DNA of 64,000 bases from Pseudoduganella umbonata. Its GTDB lineage: Bacteria; Pseudomonadota; Gammaproteobacteria; Burkholderiales; Burkholderiaceae_D. Positions 58,089 to 64,000 of the stretch are shown piece by piece. The notes beneath the pieces are model-generated. The model did not search any database. It was not told where the DNA came from and saw only the letters and a list, made by a program, of their open reading frames with translations. The stretch spans positions 1 through 64,000 of the forward strand of contig NZ_JACHXS010000016.1 of the NCBI RefSeq assembly GCF_014192225.1, in the 5' to 3' direction. The translations under genes were made by a program, and so were the position numbers. Position 1 is the stretch's first letter; the number at the start of each line of letters is the position of its first letter.

Positions 58089-60011
58089 TTACGACGACTT
58101 TCGCACACGCAGATACCACTCGCAAAGCAGGCGGACCTGCTTGGCGGTGTAGCCTTTTTCCACCATCCGCGCCACGAAGTCGGCGTGCTTGTTGGCATCT
58201 TCGGCGCTGGCCTTGGCGTTGAACGAGATCACCGGCAGCAGTTCTTCGGTGTTCGAGAACATCTTTTTCTCGATGACCGTGCGGAATTTCTCGTACGACG
58301 TCCAGGCCGGGTTCTTGCCGCCGTTGTTGGCGCGCGCGCGCAGGCCGAAGTTGACGATCTCGTTGCGGAAATCCTTCGGATTGCTGATGCCCGCCGGCTT
58401 CTCGATCTTTTCCAGCTCGGCATTCAGCGATTCGCGGTCGAAGCTCTCGCCGGTATCCGGATCGCGGTATTCCTGGTCCTGGATCCAGAAATCGGCGAAC
58501 GTCACATAACGGTCGAAGATGTTCTGGCCATATTCGGAATAGCTTTCCAGGTAGGCGGTCTGGATTTCCTTGCCGATGAAGTCCACGTAGCGCTGCGCCA
58601 GGTGCTCCTTAATATAGGAGAAGTATTTCTGTTCGGTCTCCGGCGGGAACTGCTCGCGCTCGACCTGCTGCTCGAGCACGTACAGCAGGTGCACGGGATT
58701 GGCGGCCACCTCGGTCGAGTCGAAGTTGAAGACCTTCGACAGGATCTTGAACGCGAAGCGGGTCGACAGCCCGTTCATGCCTTCGTCCACGCCGGCGTAG
58801 TCGACGTATTCGTGGATCGACTTTGCCTTCGGGTCGGTATCCTTCAGGTTTTCGCCATCGTAGACCAGCATCTTCGAGAAGATCGACGAGTTTTCCGGTT
58901 CCTTCAGGCGCGACAGGATCGCGAACTGCGACATCATCCGCAGCGTGCCCGGTGCGCAAGGCGCCTCGGCCAGCGACGAATTGCGCAGCAGCTTGTCGTA
59001 GATCTTCACTTCGTCCGACACGCGCAGGCAGTACGGCACCTTGACGATATAGATACGGTCGAGGAATGCCTCGTTGTTGCGGTTGTTGCGGAAGCTCTTC
59101 CACTCCGATTCGTTCGAGTGGGCCAGCACCACGCCGTCGAACGGGATCGCGCCGAAGCCCTCGGTGCCCTTGTAGTTGCCTTCCTGCGTGGCCGTCAGCA
59201 GCGGGTGCAGCACCTTGATCGGCGCCTTGAACATCTCGACGAATTCCATCAGGCCCTGGTTGGCCAGGCACAGGCCGCCGGAATAGCTGTAGGCGTCCGG
59301 ATCGTCCTGCGCGTAATCCTCGAGCTTGCGAATGTCGACCTTGCCGACCAGCGAAGAAATATCCTGGTTGTTTTCGTCGCCCGGTTCCGTTTTCGAGATG
59401 GCGATCTGCTTCAGGATCGACGGATAGCGCTTGACCACGCGGAACTGGTTGATGTCGCCGTTATATTCGTGCAGCCGCTTCACTGCCCACGGGCTGGGAA
59501 TACTGCGCAGGTAGCGGCGCGGGATGCCGTAATCCTCTTCCAGGATCACGCCGTCCTCGGCCTCGTTGAACAGGCCGAGCGGCGACTCGTTCACGGGCGA
59601 ACCCTTCAGGCAGTAGAACGGCACCTGTTCCATCAGCGATTTGAGCTTTTCGGCGATCGACGACTTGCCGCCGCCCACGGGACCAAGCAGGTACAGGATC
59701 TGCTTGCGTTCTTCCAGTCCCTGGGCCGCATGGCGGAAGTAGGACACCACCTGCTCGATCACTTCTTCCATGCCGTAGAACTCGCGGAAGGCGGGATAGA
59801 TCTTGATGACCTTGTTGGCAAAGATGCGGGACAGCCGGGTGTCGTTGCGCGTGTCGACCAGCGTCGGCTCGCCGATCGCGGCCAGCATCCGCTCCGCCGC
59901 CGTCGCATAGGTCAGGTGATCCTTCTTGCATAACTGGAGATACTCCGAGAGGGACATTTCCTCTTCCCGGGTGCGCTCGTACCGTGCTGCGTAAGTGTCA
60001 AAGATCGTCAT
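58089..60011 (-). CDS. prkA: PrkA/YeaG serine protein kinase
   Basis: 640 residues from ATG 60011 (MTIFDTYAARY), the family-typical start and length. An N-terminal AAA-like domain with P-loop GPVGGGKS (110-117) and LVDTRNDTRLSRIFANKVIKIYPAF, and a C-terminal PrkA domain (NFGLRARANNGGKNPAWTSYEKFRTVIEKKMF). E. coli YeaG is a stationary-phase and nitrogen-stress kinase. First gene of the three-gene module. Confidence 0.95.
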   Translation of the reverse strand: MTIFDTYAARYERTREEEMSLSEYLQLCKKDHLTYATAAERMLAAIGEPTLVDTRNDTRLSRIFANKVIKIYPAFREFYGMEEVIEQVVSYFRHAAQGLEERKQILYLLGPVGGGKSSIAEKLKSLMEQVPFYCLKGSPVNESPLGLFNEAEDGVILEEDYGIPRRYLRSIPSPWAVKRLHEYNGDINQFRVVKRYPSILKQIAISKTEPGDENNQDISSLVGKVDIRKLEDYAQDDPDAYSYSGGLCLANQGLMEFVEMFKAPIKVLHPLLTATQEGNYKGTEGFGAIPFDGVVLAHSNESEWKSFRNNRNNEAFLDRIYIVKVPYCLRVSDEVKIYDKLLRNSSLAEAPCAPGTLRMMSQFAILSRLKEPENSSIFSKMLVYDGENLKDTDPKAKSIHEYVDYAGVDEGMNGLSTRFAFKILSKVFNFDSTEVAANPVHLLYVLEQQVEREQFPPETEQKYFSYIKEHLAQRYVDFIGKEIQTAYLESYSEYGQNIFDRYVTFADFWIQDQEYRDPDTGESFDRESLNAELEKIEKPAGISNPKDFRNEIVNFGLRARANNGGKNPAWTSYEKFRTVIEKKMFSNTEELLPVISFNAKASAEDANKHADFVARMVEKGYTAKQVRLLCEWYLRVRKSS

Positions 60012-60600
60012 GTGCGTGTCCTCTGATGTAAACCTACTCGTCACGGAAAGTCCGCCATCGCTGCCGCGCCGCCATCCAGGCGGATGCGCGCGGCGGTTCT
60101 GCAGGGCTTCCCTTACTGTGGTCGGCAGTCGTCGTGCAAGGCTGTCGGCCTGATCCTGGGTGATGCTCCTTGATTGTCCATGAATACCGTCAGCTTCTGT
60201 CCGTAGCACGCGTTGCGCGTGCCGTGAGCTGAGTTTTTTTTCGCGGCGCTGTGGAAGGGTGCCGGCTTGCGAATGTTTGAGTCGAAACTGTTTGCGCCGA
60301 AACGCATCTTACGATTGTGAAATTCGCTTGTGGAATCGATTATTGCGCTAATAGTGCGGGAAGTCAAAATATTATCCAACATCCTCAATCTCTTCTGTAA
60401 AGCCATGATTCACAAGGAAAAACCTGCGCACGCCTGACGTCATTCACAGCGTTGTTGCCAATTTCTTCACGCTTGACATCACAGTAGCATGGTTGATCAA
60501 GCTGTGCTGAACACCATACAAAACGTGCGGCAGGGCAGGAGCTGAAAAAACATTTCATCTTGCGATAAGATGCGCCTTATCAGCGAACAAAGGACCGTAA
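60012..60600. other. Divergent region between prkA and adenine deaminase
   Basis: 589 bp holding the promoters of both genes. I see no gene, RNA or repeat array. The only clear structure is the GATAAG/CTTATC dyad at 60564-60581. Confidence 0.6.
60564..60581 (+). promoter_or_regulatory. GATAAG-N6-CTTATC operator candidate
   Basis: A perfect 6-bp inverted repeat with 6-bp spacer, 19 bp before the ATG of the adenine deaminase gene and just ahead of its AAAGGA ribosome site. Position suits a repressor site. Confidence 0.5.
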
Positions 60601-61614
60601 ATGAATACCCAAATCCGTCACATCGTGCAGAACATGCCGAAAGCCGAACTGCACATCCACATCGAGGGTTCGCTGGAACCGGAACTGATCTTCGCGCTTG
60701 CCCAGCGCAACGGCGTGCAGCTGGCCTATCCCTCCGTCGACGCACTGCGCGCGGCCTATGCGTTCCAGGACCTGCAATCGTTCCTGGATATTTACTATGC
60801 CGGCGCCAGCGTGCTGTTGAAGGAACAGGATTTCTACGACATGACGGCTGCCTACCTGGACCGCGCCAAAGCCGACCACGTGCGCCACACCGAGATCTTC
60901 TTCGATCCGCAAACGCACACGGCGCGCGGCGTGCCGATCGGCGACGTGATCAACGGCATCCACCGCGCCTGCGCCGACAGCGACGTTTCCGCCACGCTGA
61001 TCCTGTGCTTCCTGCGCCACCTGTCCGAGGAGGACGCGCTCGCCACGCTGGAAGCGGCGCTGCCGTACCGCGACAAGTTCATCGGCGTGGGCCTCGACTC
61101 GTCCGAGGTCGGCCATCCGCCGGAGAAATTCACGCGCGTGTTCGCGCGCGCCCGCGAACTGGGCCTGCACCTGGTGGCGCACGCGGGCGAGGAAGGCCCG
61201 CCGGAATACATCTGGTCGGCACTGGACGTGCTGCACGTGGAACGCATCGACCATGGCGTGCGCTGCCTGGAAGATGCCGCGCTGACGCGCCGCCTTGCCG
61301 CCGAGAAAATGGCGCTGACGGTGTGCCCGCTGTCGAACATCAAGCTGCGCGTGTTCGACAACATGGGCGAACACAACCTGCTGACGCTGCTCGACGCCGG
61401 CCTCGTCGTCACGATCAACTCGGACGATCCGGCCTATTTCGGCGGCTACCTGAACGAGAACTTCCTGGCCGCGTTCGACTCGCTGCCGCTGGGGCTGCAG
61501 CACGCGCACGAGCTGGCAAGGAACGGCTTTGCCGCATCGTTCCTGCCGGCCGGGCAAAAGCAGAAGTTCCTCGACGAAGTGGATGCGTATTTCGCCGCGT
61601 TCGACGTCGTTTGA
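60601..61614 (+). CDS. Adenine deaminase (type 2, adenosine deaminase family)
   Basis: 337 residues of the metal-dependent amidohydrolase fold. Metal ligands in AELHIHIEGS (H18, H20), HAGEEGPPEYIW (His and catalytic Glu), and TINSDDPAYFGGYL (Asp). VGLDSSEVGHPPEKF replaces the loop of true adenosine deaminases and fits the adenine-specific bacterial and fungal group, so adenine to hypoxanthine is the more likely reaction. Purine salvage, cytoplasmic. Confidence 0.88.
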   Translation: MNTQIRHIVQNMPKAELHIHIEGSLEPELIFALAQRNGVQLAYPSVDALRAAYAFQDLQSFLDIYYAGASVLLKEQDFYDMTAAYLDRAKADHVRHTEIFFDPQTHTARGVPIGDVINGIHRACADSDVSATLILCFLRHLSEEDALATLEAALPYRDKFIGVGLDSSEVGHPPEKFTRVFARARELGLHLVAHAGEEGPPEYIWSALDVLHVERIDHGVRCLEDAALTRRLAAEKMALTVCPLSNIKLRVFDNMGEHNLLTLLDAGLVVTINSDDPAYFGGYLNENFLAAFDSLPLGLQHAHELARNGFAASFLPAGQKQKFLDEVDAYFAAFDVV

Positions 61615-61628
61615 TCAACTGAGCAACC

Positions 61629-64000
61629 ATGTTCCTTCAAGCCCTCCGCATGACCGCGCGCGACTGGCGCGCGGGCCAGCTGCGTTTCCTGCTGGTCGCG
61701 CTGATCGTCGCCGTGGCCGCGCTGTCGTCGGCCGGCTTCTTCATCGACCGGCTGCGCGCCGGCCTGAACCGCGATGCCCACCAGCTGCTCGGTGCCGACC
61801 TCGTGATCGCCGGCGACCAGCAGCTGTCGTCCGCATGGCGCGATGAAGCGGCGCGCCGCGGCCTCGTGCTGTCCGATACGGCCGTCTTCCCCAGCATGGC
61901 GCAGGCCGGCGAGGGCGACGCCGCGCAATCGGTCCTGGCGTCGCTGAAGGCGGTCGGGCAGGGCTATCCGCTACGCGGCCGCGTGAAGGTAACGACCGAT
62001 CCGGACCAGGCGAACGAGAACGTCGGCGCTCCGGCGCCCGACATTCCGGCGCCGGGCACCGTGTGGATCGACGTGGCCGTGATGCGCGCGCTGAACGTGC
62101 GCATCGGCGACAACCTGCGGGTGGGCGACGCCACGTTCCGCATCGCGCAACTGATCGCCGCCGAGCCGGACCGCGGCACCGGCTTCATCAATTTCGCGCC
62201 GCGCGTGATGCTGCGGCACGACGAGCTGGCGAAAACCAACCTGGTGCAGACCGGCTCGCGCATCACCTACCGCCTGCTGGCGGCGGGGCAGGGGCCGGAC
62301 GGCCGCGCCGCCGTCAAGGACTTCACCGAATGGCTGCGCGGCGAGATCAATGCCGGCAAGGCACGCAATATCCGCATCGACACGCTGGAAGACGGCCGCC
62401 CGGAGATGCGCGAGACACTGGAGCGGGCCGACCGCTTCCTGTCGCTGGTGGGCCTGCTGTCGGCGATGCTGGCCGCCGTGGCGGTGGCGATGGCGGCGCG
62501 CCGCTTCATGCTGCGCCACCTCGACGCGTGCGCCATGCTGCGCTGCCTGGGGCTGACCCAGAACCAGGTCACGGCGATGTACCTGATCGAATTCCTGCTG
62601 GTGGGCCTGGCCGGCAGCGTGATCGGCGTGCTGGTCGGCTTCGGCAGCCATTTCGTGCTGCTCGAATTGCTGGGCCGCCTGGTGCAGGCGGACCTGCCGC
62701 CGGTATCGGTGATGCCGGCCCTGCAGGGGCTGGCCACCGGCATGCTGCTGCTGGCCGGTTTCGCACTGCCGCCGATCCTGCAGCTGCGCAACGTGCCGCA
62801 CAACCGCGTGATCCGCCGCGAGCAGGCGCCGCCGCAGCCGATGGCGCTGGCCACATACGGCCTCGGCCTTGCCGCCTTCGTCGTGCTGCTGCTGTGGCAG
62901 GCAGGCGACCTGAAGCTGGCGCTGTACACGGCGCTTGGTTTCGTCGGCGCGTTCGGCCTGTTCGCGCTGGCCGGCTATGGCGGCCTGGCGGCATTGAAGT
63001 CGCTGCGCACGACATTGAAGCATCCGGCATGGCGTTTTGCCGTCACGTCGCTGCAGCGGCGCCCCGGCGCCACGGTGGTGCAGGTGGTGTCGCTGGCGCT
63101 GGGACTGATGGCGCTGCTGGTGCTGACGATCGTGCGCGACGACCTGATGACGTCCTGGCGCAATGCCACGCCGCCGGATGCGCCGAATCACTTCATCATC
63201 AATATCCAGCCCGACCAGAAAGAGGAAATCGCCGGCAAGCTGCGCGCCGGCGGGGCCCTGGAAGCGCCGCTGTACCCGATGATCCGCGGCCGCCTGACCG
63301 CCGTCAACGGCAAGGCGATCACGCCGGCCACCTATCCGGAGGGCCGGGCGCGCGGCCTGGCCGAGCGCGAGTTCAACCTGTCGACGATGAGCGAGATGCC
63401 GTCGCAAAACAGGATTACCGCCGGCAAATGGTATGACGACGCGCCCGGCAGCGCCGAGGCCTCCGTCGAGGAAGGCCTGGCCAGGACGCTGGGCCTGAAG
63501 CTGGGCGACACGATGCGCTTCGACATCGCCGGCTCGCCGGTGGAAGCGAAGATCACCAGCCTGCGCAAGCTCGAATGGGGCTCGATGCGGGTGAACTTCT
63601 TCGTCATCATCAACCCGCGCGCGATGGCCGACACGCCGCAGACGTGGATCACGTCGTTCCACCTGCCGAAAAAGGCCACCGCGCTGGGCACGCAGCTGTC
63701 GCGCGACTATCCGAACCTGACGGTGGTGGACGTGGGCGGCGTGCTGCGCCAGATCCAGTCCGTGCTCGACCAGGTGATCCAGGCGGTGGAATTCCTGTTC
63801 GGCTTCACGCTCGCCTCCGGCCTGCTGGTGCTGTACGCGGCGCTGATGGGCTCGCAGGATGAACGCACCCGCGAATCGGGCCTGCTGCGCGCACTGGGCG
63901 CCACGCGGCGCCAGCTGTCGCGCGCGCAGATGATCGAGTTCCTGCTGGTGGGCTCGCTGGCCGGGCTGCTGGCCGCGACCGGCGCCGCGGCGATGGGCTG
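61629..64000 (+). CDS. FtsX-type ABC transporter permease (partial)
   Basis: The frame is open from ATG 61629 to the window end, 790 residues so far. N-terminal helix (QLRFLLVALIVAVAALSSAGFF), a MacB-like periplasmic segment (about 50-260), an FtsX membrane core (FLSLVGLLSAMLAAVAVAMAARRFMLRHLDACAMLRCLGLT, about 268-310), a second periplasmic segment with more helices, and a second FtsX core starting near 715 (EFLLVGSLAG). The double-core layout is that of the large YbbP-type permease, usually paired with an ATPase and a YbbO/TesA neighbour, which would lie outside. Confidence 0.9.
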   Translation, partial: MFLQALRMTARDWRAGQLRFLLVALIVAVAALSSAGFFIDRLRAGLNRDAHQLLGADLVIAGDQQLSSAWRDEAARRGLVLSDTAVFPSMAQAGEGDAAQSVLASLKAVGQGYPLRGRVKVTTDPDQANENVGAPAPDIPAPGTVWIDVAVMRALNVRIGDNLRVGDATFRIAQLIAAEPDRGTGFINFAPRVMLRHDELAKTNLVQTGSRITYRLLAAGQGPDGRAAVKDFTEWLRGEINAGKARNIRIDTLEDGRPEMRETLERADRFLSLVGLLSAMLAAVAVAMAARRFMLRHLDACAMLRCLGLTQNQVTAMYLIEFLLVGLAGSVIGVLVGFGSHFVLLELLGRLVQADLPPVSVMPALQGLATGMLLLAGFALPPILQLRNVPHNRVIRREQAPPQPMALATYGLGLAAFVVLLLWQAGDLKLALYTALGFVGAFGLFALAGYGGLAALKSLRTTLKHPAWRFAVTSLQRRPGATVVQVVSLALGLMALLVLTIVRDDLMTSWRNATPPDAPNHFIINIQPDQKEEIAGKLRAGGALEAPLYPMIRGRLTAVNGKAITPATYPEGRARGLAEREFNLSTMSEMPSQNRITAGKWYDDAPGSAEASVEEGLARTLGLKLGDTMRFDIAGSPVEAKITSLRKLEWGSMRVNFFVIINPRAMADTPQTWITSFHLPKKATALGTQLSRDYPNLTVVDVGGVLRQIQSVLDQVIQAVEFLFGFTLASGLLVLYAALMGSQDERTRESGLLRALGATRRQLSRAQMIEFLLVGSLAGLLAATGAAAMG

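Noticed and set aside
60190..60225. Sigma-54 promoter for prkA
   Set aside because: A GG-N10-GC spacing exists on the minus strand, but the -12 element (AACGC) is far from TTGC.

Overview
The window is a high-GC chromosomal segment with tightly packed genes. Gene content and protein sequences point to a betaproteobacterium of the Oxalobacteraceae (Massilia/Duganella/Pseudoduganella type). The evidence is a phasin (PHB granule protein), a sulfate cluster with its own CysB-type regulator, the aat-bpt-pyrD neighbourhood, and the ribF-ileS-lspA-coaBC-dut block. This is inference from protein recognition without database searches. Most of the window is core metabolism; I see no prophage, CRISPR array, integron or intact insertion sequence.

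Layout. 1-3.5 kb: the tail of an unidentified gene, then a minus-strand PulE-type ATPase, a spermidine-synthase-like methyltransferase-fold protein and a glycine-zipper envelope protein. 4.1-9.2 kb: barstar-like protein, purN, rsmB, an MscS channel and a fatty-acid desaturase. 9.5-12.4 kb: rpmB-rpmG and radC (minus), then fkpB-ispH (plus). 12.7-16.4 kb: livHMGF branched-chain amino acid transporter without its binding protein. 16.5-22.5 kb: PLP ammonia-lyase, phasin, EamA transporter, nitroreductase, PBP7-like endopeptidase and IclR regulator. 22.6-29.4 kb: dgkA, then sbp, a hydrolase, a 1-Cys peroxiredoxin and cysTWA-cysB. 29.6-36.6 kb (minus): TonB-dependent receptor, Tas reductase, pyrD, bpt, aat and Nudix. 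36.8 kb: initiator tRNA. 37.1-43.5 kb: orphan anchored protein, MerR/TipAS regulator, 3-methyladenine glycosylase with an EamA transporter, XdhC, an adhesin-E-like protein and a degenerate M48/PDZ lipoprotein. 43.5-49.9 kb: dut, coaBC, lspA, ileS, ribF. 50.1-54.1 kb: tonB-exbB-exbD-exbD plus a TPR protein. 55.2-60.0 kb: prkA-yeaH-spoVR stress module. 60.6-64 kb: adenine deaminase and the start of a large FtsX-type permease.

The most unusual content lies between the genes. There are two classes of intergenic repeat. (1) A dispersed palindromic family, with cores such as CCGGTGACAGGC, GGTGTCTGTCACC, GGGGTCTGACCCC and GTGTCCGACACC. Most members have flanking GAAA(T/C)(A/G)TTTC boxes. It occurs at about 9.2, 16.5, 25.4, 29.5, 32.1, 40.7 and 45.8 kb. 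(2) Short-period tandem arrays: 12-bp units at 0.13, 3.9, 11.4 and 20.1 kb, and a 14-bp array at 54.7 kb. They sit next to, or across, gene starts. A pseudo-enzyme version of an M48 peptidase fused to a PDZ domain is the most interesting single protein.
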